Source: a virus
Direction: 5' to 3' (one strand)
Length of the DNA: 64,000 nucleotides
IMG/VR virus record: IMGVR_UViG_3300048672_000512
Coordinates: 1-64,000 of that record
The notes under the pieces are model-generated. The model saw nothing but the letters and a program-made list of their open reading frames with translations, did not search any database and had not been told where the DNA came from. The position numbers and the translations under genes were made by a program. Below are positions 51,366-59,179 of this stretch, one piece after another (positions within the stretch are counted from its first letter, which is position 1; each line of letters begins with the position of its first letter).

Positions 51366-51536
51366 ATGTCTTTTCTTGACAACCTTCTCGGGTTAATCTT
51401 CCTCTCCGTTTTCTTTACGGTTTGGACGCTAGGCTTTGTAATCGCCAAGGGTTTTGCGGCATTCGCCTGTATTTTCCCGCCGTATGCCCTCTACGTTGTT
51501 GTGGAGTACGCATGGAATCATGTCCAGCTTTGCTGA
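51366..51536 (+). CDS. Small membrane protein, 56 aa
   Basis: ATG at 51366 opens a 56-codon frame with a long hydrophobic core (LLGLIFLSVFFTVWTLGFVI). AAGGAA lies upstream. It overlaps the start of the primase by 17 bases. Such small hydrophobic phage proteins are often overlooked. Function is unknown. Confidence 0.5.
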   Translation: MSFLDNLLGLIFLSVFFTVWTLGFVIAKGFAAFACIFPPYALYVVVEYAWNHVQLC

Positions 51537-52551
51537 TGTAATAATCAACCAGCTGGAAAGGTATGCAGGTGAAAAGAAGATTGGCACAAAGTTCTCTTTC
51601 ATTCTGTGTCCTTTCCATTCTGAGTCAACACCGTCTGGTCGCATACGTCACGACCCTTCAAAAGACGGAATAGGTAACTTCAAGTGCTACGGGTGCGGGC
51701 GCAGAGCCAGCTGGAATGAGATAGCTGCAGCGTTAGGCTTACAGCAATTCAAGTCTGCAGGCGAAACGCTAGATGGAAGCGTACCGCACATTGACACCAC
51801 AAGGTACAAGGAACAATTCCTAGGCACCAGCACAGCATCGAACGTAGAACATGAAGATCTTCTGATGTTTGATCTGAGCCATTCTCTAGCAGAAGAGCTT
51901 GGGTTGAAAGACAATCAGTGGAGAGGGTACGATATAGACTGGTTGCGTGAAGCCGTGCAAGCTCGAATCTGCTACGCAGTAAAGGCAGAGCGTCACTATC
52001 TGTGGCTTCCAGTGATGATCAACTCAGAGGTAAAAGGCTACATCAAGGCTCAGTTTCACAAACCGTACTCCAAGAAAGTGCCTTCGTACCTGAACGCTCC
52101 TGGAAGCTGGTCGCTGACACACGGATTATTTCCTTTCGATCTTGCAGTCAGCACGATGCGAGAGCTGAACAGGAAAACAATGGTGCTGGTTGAGGGTCCG
52201 CGTGACGCGCTGCGACTTGTTCACTTTGGCATTCCTGCTGTATGCATTCTTGGTACGCATTCGTGGACGGATGCTAAAAGCAGGTTGCTTGAATTTGCGG
52301 GTGTTGAACGCGTAGTTCTAATGATGGACGGTGACGATGCCGGGCGTAACGCAACGTACCTGCTAACTAACGGGCACTATCCAGAGTCACCAGAGCAGAA
52401 AGTGTTCAACGGATTGGAGTCCGTGTTTGATCTGAAGACAGTGCGCCTATGGAACTTTGATGTACCTGAAGACTTTCCTGAGAAAGCTTTCGATCCCGGA
52501 AACATGCCAACCTCGCTTTTGAGAAAAGTAAAAGCGAACATGCTTGTTTGA
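51520..52551 (+). CDS. DnaG-type primase, zinc finger and Toprim domains
   Basis: The protein is 343 residues from ATG 51520. A CHC2 zinc finger (CPFHSES, then FKCYGCGRR) opens the sequence. The Toprim fold follows: MVLVEGPRDALRL (catalytic Glu), ILGTHSWT and VLMMDGDDAGRNA (Asp-x-Asp). No helicase domain follows, so the helicase partner is a separate gene. The enzyme makes RNA primers for lagging-strand synthesis by the split polymerase just upstream. Confidence 0.85.
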   Translation: MSSFADVIINQLERYAGEKKIGTKFSFILCPFHSESTPSGRIRHDPSKDGIGNFKCYGCGRRASWNEIAAALGLQQFKSAGETLDGSVPHIDTTRYKEQFLGTSTASNVEHEDLLMFDLSHSLAEELGLKDNQWRGYDIDWLREAVQARICYAVKAERHYLWLPVMINSEVKGYIKAQFHKPYSKKVPSYLNAPGSWSLTHGLFPFDLAVSTMRELNRKTMVLVEGPRDALRLVHFGIPAVCILGTHSWTDAKSRLLEFAGVERVVLMMDGDDAGRNATYLLTNGHYPESPEQKVFNGLESVFDLKTVRLWNFDVPEDFPEKAFDPGNMPTSLLRKVKANMLV

Positions 52552-52552
52552 A

Positions 52553-52564
52553 ACTGTGAATGCT
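52553..52564 (+). promoter_or_regulatory. ACTGTGAATGCT motif
   Basis: Third exact copy of the motif, directly after the primase stop codon and 52 bases before the next start at 52616. Confidence 0.5.
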
Positions 52565-52615
52565 TTTAGCAGTAATAACCACTTGCACAATTGAAACCAC
52601 TGAAAGGTAAACACC

Positions 52616-52924
52616 ATGAACCAAGATCAAACTCAAGAACAAGCAACTGACGAGATTCCTGCAAACTTGCTGGTGCTCGCTGAAGTGATGTACGGTGCAT
52701 ACTATAAAGAATCCGACTTGAAGGTTGTACCGTTTAGCGAGCTTACTCCGACACACCTTGACCGGTGGCTACGAACAGCAGAGGCCGCAGCAACGTTCGT
52801 GATTGGTAAAGTGTTTGAGGACGAGGAAGAAGTACTAGAAGCTACTCTGTCGGAAAACGCTGTAGACGAAGCCAATGTGGTTCCTGGTTGCGATAACAAC
52901 TGCCCAGGTTGCAGCTGCAAGTAA
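52616..52924 (+). CDS. Small acidic protein with Cys-rich end, 102 aa
   Basis: Helical, acidic sequence ends in CDNNCPGCSCK, a compact four-Cys cluster that could bind zinc or a metal cluster. GAAAGGTAA precedes the start. No family is known. The neighbours are small unknown genes between primase and ThyX. Confidence 0.65.
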   Translation: MNQDQTQEQATDEIPANLLVLAEVMYGAYYKESDLKVVPFSELTPTHLDRWLRTAEAAATFVIGKVFEDEEEVLEATLSENAVDEANVVPGCDNNCPGCSCK

Positions 52925-52934
52925 GGAGACACAA

Positions 52935-53429
52935 ATGAGCGAACACGAGAACGAGAACGATATCAGTGCTGAAGAAGGTTCTTCTCCACACTTTGAATAT
53001 GCTACAAACTTCCTGCGCATTGAACAGCAAAAAGAAGATCCTCTTGTGTACGAGGTCAGTTTCCTACCGGACCTGACAACGCGTCCGCATGTACACGGGC
53101 CTCTTCACTTCTGGCGAGAAGTAGTGCGTGCAATGCGAGAGCTTACTGGCGACAGTAGCTGGATCATTCGATATGCAAGTCAAATCGACGCCCAGAATGT
53201 GCCGGCTGCAAAGTCCTCGCATGCAAACACAGTGCTGCTTGACCTGATGGCCCCATATCGCAGTGTTGTCAAGGCCTTGCTTATCGGTGGAAAGGTGAAC
53301 TTGAGGATGTTGCCTCGTTCAGAACCTTACTTCTTCAAGTCTCGGGATGCTGTAAACGCAACGGCTAGCGCACGCCGTGCCTCTCGAAAGAACAGGCAGT
53401 CTCCTATCAATCAGCCAATTGAGGAATAA
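52935..53429 (+). CDS. Unknown protein, 164 aa
   Basis: The ATG at 52935 has AAGGAGA seven bases upstream, so it is preferred to an earlier in-frame ATG. The N-terminus is acidic. The middle contains HVHGPLHFWREVVRAMRELT and a Ser/Thr patch. The C-terminus is basic (ARRASRKNRQSP). Function is unknown. Confidence 0.65.
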   Translation: MSEHENENDISAEEGSSPHFEYATNFLRIEQQKEDPLVYEVSFLPDLTTRPHVHGPLHFWREVVRAMRELTGDSSWIIRYASQIDAQNVPAAKSSHANTVLLDLMAPYRSVVKALLIGGKVNLRMLPRSEPYFFKSRDAVNATASARRASRKNRQSPINQPIEE

Positions 53430-53434
53430 ACAAT

Positions 53435-53731
53435 ATGTTCAATATCAAAACTAGCAAGTGGACACTGACAGTTTCCACGTGCTATGTTGAATTTTCTTGT
53501 GACCTGCGTCAGTATTCGGATGAAAACGCATACACAGCTATTCGTACTTCTGATGTAGCTGCTGTCCAAGTAGAGAAGACTCAACAGCAAACGGTTGTCA
53601 TCAAAAGCAAGATGCCTGACCGCCAGATCAGGGTGACTTTTGACAGCGCTGCAGCAGCAGCAAAGTATGCTGCTTACATTTCAACTGCCATCTTCACTTG
53701 TATCTATCCACCAGACATCGATCTGACATAA
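53435..53731 (+). CDS. Unknown small protein, 98 aa
   Basis: This is a single beta-rich domain with two Cys in the first 25 residues and an Ala-rich helix (DSAAAAAKYAAYIS). It ends just before a terminator, so it closes the operon that starts near 52616. The family is not recognised. Confidence 0.6.
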   Translation: MFNIKTSKWTLTVSTCYVEFSCDLRQYSDENAYTAIRTSDVAAVQVEKTQQQTVVIKSKMPDRQIRVTFDSAAAAAKYAAYISTAIFTCIYPPDIDLT

Positions 53732-53745
53732 ACACGTAAGAAAGA

Positions 53746-53769
53746 AAACGGGGCTTCGGTCCCGTTTTT
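53746..53769 (+). terminator. Terminator with TTCG loop
   Basis: AAACGGG pairs with CCCGTTT around a GCTTCGGT loop, with a T5 end. It is a classic strong rho-independent terminator. Confidence 0.9.
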
Positions 53770-53785
53770 CACATCAGGAGTTCAA

Positions 53786-54451
53786 ATGAAATCAATCGCT
53801 GATGCGTATTCAGAGAAGGCTCGCATCCTTTCGGATGTCAACATTGCTATTGAAGCCGCCGTTCTTGGAAGCGAAAAGCTGCAAGCCGCAGTAGCAAGAC
53901 TCAAGGAAGTTCAACGCGACTACTTTGAATTGCTGATCGCTAAAGCTGACAAGCAGATTCCTCTAGACGTCACAGAGGAAACAACAATGGATCTTGCTGA
54001 CTTCATTCTGACGTCAAGCTGGATTCCTCAAATGGCGGATACACTGTTGCGTCAACGCAAGGCTGCGGCGAAAAAGCGAGCACGCAAGTTGTACTCAAGC
54101 TGTTTTCCAGACGCAATCGGTAACGAGTCAAAACGCGATCTTTTCGAGTTGCTGCGCAAGGCAACTCGCAACGGCGATCTTGAGCTGATAGCAATGGTCG
54201 AAGAGAAGCTTGGCGTGCTTAAAGATGACTCAGAGGTCTTTGTTGTGATCGAAGCTATCGATGCTCAAGTGCGCTTGATGCAAGGCTCAAAGCTGTTTGA
54301 CATTTGCCGTGGCTTCTACAGTGGAAGTCCCGCAGCAACAGATAGCTTGCTTAGTTTCGTCCTGGAAACTACAGCAGACATTCAGGCAAAGCTTCCGCTG
54401 CCAGTTGTAAAGTCTTCAGGTTTTGTGAATACCGAAGGTCACGGTTTTTAA
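53786..54451 (+). CDS. Unknown helical protein, 221 aa
   Basis: The protein is helical throughout (AARLKEVQ-type charged helices), with a basic patch RQRKAAAKKRARKLYSS near residue 90. It could bind nucleic acid. It begins the operon leading to ThyX. The family is unknown. Confidence 0.65.
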   Translation: MKSIADAYSEKARILSDVNIAIEAAVLGSEKLQAAVARLKEVQRDYFELLIAKADKQIPLDVTEETTMDLADFILTSSWIPQMADTLLRQRKAAAKKRARKLYSSCFPDAIGNESKRDLFELLRKATRNGDLELIAMVEEKLGVLKDDSEVFVVIEAIDAQVRLMQGSKLFDICRGFYSGSPAATDSLLSFVLETTADIQAKLPLPVVKSSGFVNTEGHGF

Positions 54452-54470
54452 TCAGGAAAGGCTCAACATC

Positions 54471-55424
54471 ATGTCCATGAATACAAACGCAACCGCTGCT
54501 GATAGCGCCTCTAGCGTGCAAACAGCCTTCCCATTCTTTCGTGTGGAAGTTATCGAAGCAAGCGAGTTCGTTGATGAAGTTATCGGTATGTGGTCACCAC
54601 GACTGGTGACGATGCAGCTGACGTACCCTCGTTTCATTCATGCTGAGTTTCTGCGCCATCGCGTCTTCTCTCACAGCGTAAGCAGTAGCCGAGCTATTCC
54701 GGTTGCACGCATGCTTGCTGACATCAAGGCAAACCCTGCTTTCTTTACGCACATCGGAAAGAATCAGGCCGGCATGTCCGCAGCCGTTGAAGTTGAGGAT
54801 GACGTCAAGGCAAAATTCAAAGATGAATGGTTGGAGCTGTTGGAAATCACTTCCAAGTACGTCACGCGTTGGAGTGATGAATACAAGATTCACAAGCAGG
54901 TTGCTAACCGTGCAGCTGAACCTTGGCAGCTTATCAATCAGGTTGTGACTTCTACTGCTTGGGGTAACTTCTTCGAGCTGCGTTGTCATGAAGACGCTCA
55001 GCCCGAGATTCATGAACTAGCGCTGCTTATGCGAGACGCATACTACGAAGCCGATTTCAAACTATTGAGTGCTACCTCGAAGCACCAATGGCACCTTCCG
55101 TACATCAAGGAGTGGGAACGTGAGGCTTTCCATACTGATGCGCTGCTTCGCATGTCAACTGCGCGATGTGCTCGCTCCTCCTACAACAATCATGACGGAA
55201 CAAGCGCAACTTATGAGGAAGATGCAAAGCTTTTTAAGAGGCTGCTTGGATCGCGTCCGTTGCATGCTTCTCCATCAGAGCATCAAGCTACACCAGTGAA
55301 GTCTGTCAAGAACGGTCTTATGCGAAACCTGCTTGGGCTTCCGGTGCGAAACGACTATCAAATATCCAACCTTCAAGGCTGGAATCAACTTCGCCGGTTC
55401 GTTGAGAGTGGCGACTTCAGCTAA
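54471..55424 (+). CDS. thyX: Flavin-dependent thymidylate synthase ThyX
   Basis: The signature RHRxxS is present as FLRHRVFSHSVSSSR (Arg62, His63, Arg64, Ser72, Arg74). Further motifs are NQVVTSTAWGNFFELRC and DAQPEIHELALLMRDAYY. The length (317) is slightly above the usual 220-300. ThyX makes dTMP from dUMP with flavin and methylenetetrahydrofolate. Together with the dUTPase and the ribonucleotide reductase it completes a phage dTTP supply route. Confidence 0.9.
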   Translation: MSMNTNATAADSASSVQTAFPFFRVEVIEASEFVDEVIGMWSPRLVTMQLTYPRFIHAEFLRHRVFSHSVSSSRAIPVARMLADIKANPAFFTHIGKNQAGMSAAVEVEDDVKAKFKDEWLELLEITSKYVTRWSDEYKIHKQVANRAAEPWQLINQVVTSTAWGNFFELRCHEDAQPEIHELALLMRDAYYEADFKLLSATSKHQWHLPYIKEWEREAFHTDALLRMSTARCARSSYNNHDGTSATYEEDAKLFKRLLGSRPLHASPSEHQATPVKSVKNGLMRNLLGLPVRNDYQISNLQGWNQLRRFVESGDFS

Positions 55425-56088
55425 TCGCAAGTACGGCAAAAGGAACTTTAGCAAGAAAGGAAGCAGAACTTTCGGACCTAAAGTTCCAAAGCCGAGGCTA
55501 CTCAAACTTCAAAGCCTGATCGTGCAAAAGAAGAAGTTCAAGTATTTGTCGGATGAACTGATTCAGGCGTTTCTTCACGTGTTGAAGCGCTTTGATCTGG
55601 AGTCTGAAGTCAAGCGCATAGAAGCTGGTGCAGACCTGGAACCGTTCACGGCAAAAGGAACAAACCTTACGTACAGGCCATCGCTAGTTCACACTGCGCG
55701 TGACGGAACCGTGACTGTCTACATTGTAGGTTCACCATACGCCCTTGGATTGACGGATACGGGCGAACGCATGTGGTCTTATCACAGAATGTGGGCTCGC
55801 ATCTTTGCTGAAGACAAAGGCTTTGAAGTTACCACTGTTGTGGTGTCGCCTTTGACAAAGAAGCCAATGTACGGTTTCTTCGGTGTACCTCCTGCATGGG
55901 AACAAGCAAACCCGCAGTGGAACTATCGATCTGCAAAGCTAGCAGTTACTTCTATCAGAGAGGCACTAAAGGACGCAACCGACGCAGGACACACAAAAGA
56001 GGAACTTGTGAAGTTGAGGCAGAACCTTAGATTCTACAAGGATCTTATGGAACTAAACGCAAAACGCATGGAGAATACTGATGACTGA
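55408..56088 (+). CDS. Unknown protein, about 226 aa
   Basis: I prefer the GTG at 55408, which lies inside the end of thyX, but an earlier start is possible. The first 40 residues are basic and low in complexity (RKYGKRNFSKKGSRTFGP). The body has TVYIVGSPYALGLTDTGER and a helical C-terminus. The basic tail suggests nucleic-acid binding. It overlaps the next gene by 8 bases. Confidence 0.6.
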   Translation: MATSANRKYGKRNFSKKGSRTFGPKVPKPRLLKLQSLIVQKKKFKYLSDELIQAFLHVLKRFDLESEVKRIEAGADLEPFTAKGTNLTYRPSLVHTARDGTVTVYIVGSPYALGLTDTGERMWSYHRMWARIFAEDKGFEVTTVVVSPLTKKPMYGFFGVPPAWEQANPQWNYRSAKLAVTSIREALKDATDAGHTKEELVKLRQNLRFYKDLMELNAKRMENTDD

Positions 56089-56506
56089 AGAAACGCCGAA
56101 AATTGGTGATGTCTGGTATCGATATGTTGATGACCAACGCATAGACGCCTACAATCAGGTAAAGATGCACGTGTCAGAGGTTGAGTATCGAGTTGTCAAG
56201 GTTACACTGAAAGGTGTTTGGCTAATTGACGATGAAAAGTCTCGTTATGGGTACGTGAAGAGCAGCTACGGTTTCATTCAAGGAAAACGCTTCGTACTTA
56301 CGGCAGCAAGAGTTCGCTTTGCCTATCCTACCAAGCAGCTTGCTATTGAATCGTACATAGCACGCAAGAAGAGTCAGATCGACTTGTGCTTGCGTCGCGC
56401 TGAACTTGCAGAAGCAGCTTTGAACATTGCCAAGGTCATTCAGATGGACCCGTCTGTGCGCCCTTACGCAACTGTCACCTCTGCATATCGTCTTGATCTT
56501 GAATGA
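56081..56506 (+). CDS. Unknown small phage protein, 141 aa
   Basis: The first 85 residues are beta-rich (IGDVWYRYVDDQRI; KGVWLIDDEKSRYGYV). They are followed by a helical part (IARKKSQIDLCLRRAELAEA). Proteins of this design are frequent in phages but have no assigned function. It is coupled to both flanking genes by short overlaps. Confidence 0.6.
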   Translation: MTEETPKIGDVWYRYVDDQRIDAYNQVKMHVSEVEYRVVKVTLKGVWLIDDEKSRYGYVKSSYGFIQGKRFVLTAARVRFAYPTKQLAIESYIARKKSQIDLCLRRAELAEAALNIAKVIQMDPSVRPYATVTSAYRLDLE

Positions 56507-56516
56507 AGTGGTTAGT

Positions 56517-56813
56517 ATGACTACACGAAAAGTTGTGTGCTCTGCAATCAGGTCAGAGTCAGGAAAGCTGATGCTAGGTTTGCGCCACTACGGCGAAGAC
56601 ATGAAGGTTCAGCTTAACTTCAGATCCGATGCTTCTGATTTTACAAACAGGTGCGGAGCTGATCAGGGTTTTGTAGATCAGTACGGAGTCTACATGACAA
56701 GAGAAGAAGCCTGGCGGGTAGCGGTAGCCGCAGGGCAGATAAGCAAAGAGTGCGAAACCGCACGCGAAGCCTTTGCTGTACATTGCAAACTCTACAGTGA
56801 GGACTTGTACTGA
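56517..56813 (+). CDS. Conserved phage protein of the LxSEDLY type, 98 aa
   Basis: The protein starts MTTRKVVCSAIRSESGKLMLG and ends KLYSEDLY. The central part reads GFVDQYGVYMTREEAWRVA, then AAGQI. This combination (AIR..G near the start, GFVD..G.Y..REEA, and SEDLY at the end) marks a common small phage family of unknown function. The ATG at 56517 is used. Confidence 0.7.
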   Translation: MTTRKVVCSAIRSESGKLMLGLRHYGEDMKVQLNFRSDASDFTNRCGADQGFVDQYGVYMTREEAWRVAVAAGQISKECETAREAFAVHCKLYSEDLY

Positions 56814-56814
56814 A

Positions 56815-57060
56815 ATGAACAAATATCCTTCAATACGCCTGCTTATTGAACCGCGCACCGGAGAATCTATAAAAGCCTTTGTTGACGCTGCATTAGCTTT
56901 TGCAAATGACTACAACGTCGCTGTGACGGGGAAGTTCAATGGTGCAACTATGTATGTAAGTCCTGGAGCGTCTGCTGCTAGCATTGTAAAAGGTTTGGAA
57001 GAAGATTTAGCTATGCTAGCAAACTTGCGCCCCTCCGTAAGTTGGCCGAGCCTAAAATAA
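56815..57060 (+). CDS. Unknown small protein, 81 aa
   Basis: ATG at 56815 lies three bases after the TGA of the previous gene. This alpha/beta domain (IRLLIEPRTGESIKAFVDAA) is probably a small regulatory or accessory protein. No family is recognised. Confidence 0.6.
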   Translation: MNKYPSIRLLIEPRTGESIKAFVDAALAFANDYNVAVTGKFNGATMYVSPGASAASIVKGLEEDLAMLANLRPSVSWPSLK

Positions 57061-57070
57061 AGGAGTAACT

Positions 57071-57547
57071 ATGGACAACAAAGCTACCTACGTTCCGCAA
57101 GTTGGTGGAACTCATTACCAGTCTGACTATCAGGTGTGGGACTACTCTGCTGACGTGCATCTTGACCCTTACCGATTCAATGCTGTGAAGTATCTGCAGC
57201 GAGCTGGTCAGAAACCAGAAGTATCGGAGTTGCGCGATGTGATGGCAGCGCTATCCTATATGAAGAAGCTAGCTGTGCTGCTGAAGATGTCGGATCACTG
57301 CTCAAGAGGCTCTTTCTTCAGTATGTGGGCGGGTGTCGGCTCTATCCTTAGCAAGGAAGAAAAGACTCCTTTTACCGACAAGTTTGCTGACAGCAACAAA
57401 GTGAAGCCTGTGTACTTCAGCATCATTGTCGATATCGTCAATGTGATCGACAAGGACACACGTATTCTGGACTTCTATAATCGCTTGGAAGAGATTGAAA
57501 AGCGGTTGGAAGCCTGCGTTGCTTCTCTGCAAGAAGCCTATAAGTAA
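57071..57547 (+). CDS. DUF3310-type protein, 158 aa
   Basis: The GGTHYQSDYQVWDY start, FNAVKYLQRAGQKP and LRDVMAALSYMKKL match the DUF3310/SaV-like family of small phage proteins, which has a suggested link to nucleotide metabolism. The C-terminal half beyond residue 75 is an additional helical part not seen in the shortest members. Confidence 0.75.
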   Translation: MDNKATYVPQVGGTHYQSDYQVWDYSADVHLDPYRFNAVKYLQRAGQKPEVSELRDVMAALSYMKKLAVLLKMSDHCSRGSFFSMWAGVGSILSKEEKTPFTDKFADSNKVKPVYFSIIVDIVNVIDKDTRILDFYNRLEEIEKRLEACVASLQEAYK

Positions 57548-57558
57548 GGAAGCAAACC

Positions 57559-57960
57559 ATGAGCAGGCACACATACCAAATTTGTCAACTAACAGGTGAC
57601 TCGCTTAACTTAGCGGTTGCTATTGTCAGAGGTGAAAAACCGTACTTGGCAGTAGTGCGAAAAGGCTATAGCACAGCCGGAACTCGGCTCTTCGGACAGC
57701 ACGACGCCGAGTTCTTTCGTGACACAAGCAATAGGCACCTGAAAGCAGTAATTGCAAAAGACTACCGCAACGGGATGTGCTTGCTGGAGATGATTGAAGA
57801 GTTTGCAATCGGATGCAAGCGTATAGTTGATGCAACATGGGAAGCAGAGTCTGCAAAGCCTGTAGCTATAGAAAGAGGCAGCTCTTTCATAGAGGCGGTT
57901 TTGCGTTGTTATGTTGCTTGTCGCACTGGCTCCGAAACGTTAACGCTTGACATTGTTTGA
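57559..57960 (+). CDS. DUF2591-like phage protein, 133 aa
   Basis: LTGDSLNLAVAIVRGE at the N-terminus, YSTAGTRL in the middle and GSSFIEAVLRCYVACRTGS near the C-terminus match the plan of DUF2591 proteins (L.g..Ldw.Va..., then PS..., then ..A.lR.yv...G). Function is unknown. AAGGAAGC precedes the start. Confidence 0.6.
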   Translation: MSRHTYQICQLTGDSLNLAVAIVRGEKPYLAVVRKGYSTAGTRLFGQHDAEFFRDTSNRHLKAVIAKDYRNGMCLLEMIEEFAIGCKRIVDATWEAESAKPVAIERGSSFIEAVLRCYVACRTGSETLTLDIV

Positions 57961-57990
57961 ATAACCGCCGTAACGGCAAAGGACTACGCA

Positions 57991-58641
57991 ATGGGATGCT
58001 CTATTGAAATGCCGAAGTACGTGTGCCACAAAGAAGTGTGGGCTTTGAAAATAGCTAACATTGTTCCGGCGCAAATGCGTCTAGACAGTTCGCCTTATGA
58101 CGGTAAGTGGTTGCTCATTCCAGAAGACAAGCAATACGGTCCGATAGAGGTCGATCACCTTGAATACTACGTCAAACACAAACCGCAAGCCGGTGGTTAC
58201 TACGTTCAGTACAAGGGAGGTTACGAAAGCTACAGTCCAGCGGATGCCTTTGAAGAAGGCTACACACGCAAGACACCTGTAGAAACCCTCAACGCACGGA
58301 AAGCAACAGTGATTCGTGAAATCGAAATTGAAGCGTTGATCCAAGCTAAGAGGTTGACACGTCCGCGCCTTACTCCGGCAGACATCGATGCCACAATCAA
58401 AGCCGAGACGTACACAACTTTACCAAGTGGCAAGGTGATGGTGTGCGAGTTGACTCTTTGCAATGGATTCACGGTGCGTGGAGAAGCAGCTGTAGTTAGC
58501 AAGGGCAACTTCAATGAGGAAATTGGTCGCAAGATCAGCCGTGAAAACGCCCGCAGCAAAGTGTGGGAGCTGGAGGGCTATCTGCTGCAACAGAGGCTGT
58601 ACGAAGATGTAGTTGAAGAACAGGCTACAAAACTTCCTTGA
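57991..58641 (+). CDS. N4 gp49/Sf6 gp66-family protein, 216 aa
   Basis: YVCHKEVWALKIANIVP at the start and CELTLCNGFTVRGEAAVVS, NFNEEIGRKISRENA and VWELEGYLLQQRL in the C-terminal half match the phage gp49 (N4) family. The family has no established biochemical role. A second block in the middle (residues 40-110) is less conserved. Confidence 0.75.
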   Translation: MGCSIEMPKYVCHKEVWALKIANIVPAQMRLDSSPYDGKWLLIPEDKQYGPIEVDHLEYYVKHKPQAGGYYVQYKGGYESYSPADAFEEGYTRKTPVETLNARKATVIREIEIEALIQAKRLTRPRLTPADIDATIKAETYTTLPSGKVMVCELTLCNGFTVRGEAAVVSKGNFNEEIGRKISRENARSKVWELEGYLLQQRLYEDVVEEQATKLP

Positions 58642-58685
58642 CTGCTAGGGTGCGAACTGGCCGCACACCACAACAGCGCCCACCA

Positions 58686-58693
58686 TTTTTTGT
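58686..58693 (+). promoter_or_regulatory. CATTTTT-type motif before the gene at 58721
   Basis: CACCATTTTTTGTG lies 28 bases before the start. The downstream TTGTGT/ACACAA could form a small hairpin. GTGCG/CGCAC just upstream (about 58651-58667) is a weak hairpin after the gp49-like gene. Confidence 0.4.
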
Positions 58694-58720
58694 GTAGTAA
58701 ACACAACCGGAATAAACACC

Positions 58721-59179
58721 ATGCCTACTACCAGAAGTGGTGGAGCTTCCTTCCCTAAGAAGAAGGATTGGCCTACACTCACATTCAAACAGATATCAAG
58801 AAACACTTCGCAATCGCGTCATGACTTGTCCCATCAAGTCAAGATCCTGAATTTGAAATTTGGGCTGTCCAAGACAGTGTTGCCTGCTGGTAATCTGCTA
58901 GGAGTAGCGCGAACTTATACACCAGACACCAGCTATCTACGATACACAACCTCAATTGAGATCTGGCCTGCTGACAAGGTAAAGCTTTCCTGCAGCTGTG
59001 ATGACTTCAAGTATCGATGGGAATATGCACTGTGGTTGCGTAACTGCGCAGACATCATTTACTCCAACGGAGAGCCGCCTTTGGTTACGAATGGCATACT
59101 ACATCCAGGAGCGTGCAAACACCTCATAGCGCTGCACGCTGCCCTTGTTGCTAGAGGCAAAATACATTCACTGGTATGA
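58721..59179 (+). CDS. SWIM-type zinc-finger protein, 152 aa
   Basis: The spacing CSCDDFKYRW followed by GACKHLIAL resembles the CxCx(n)CxH pattern of SWIM zinc fingers, which bind DNA or proteins in transcription and recombination factors. The first 60 residues are basic. It shares a 4-base overlap with the sigma-like gene after it, so the two are probably used together. Confidence 0.65.
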   Translation: MPTTRSGGASFPKKKDWPTLTFKQISRNTSQSRHDLSHQVKILNLKFGLSKTVLPAGNLLGVARTYTPDTSYLRYTTSIEIWPADKVKLSCSCDDFKYRWEYALWLRNCADIIYSNGEPPLVTNGILHPGACKHLIALHAALVARGKIHSLV

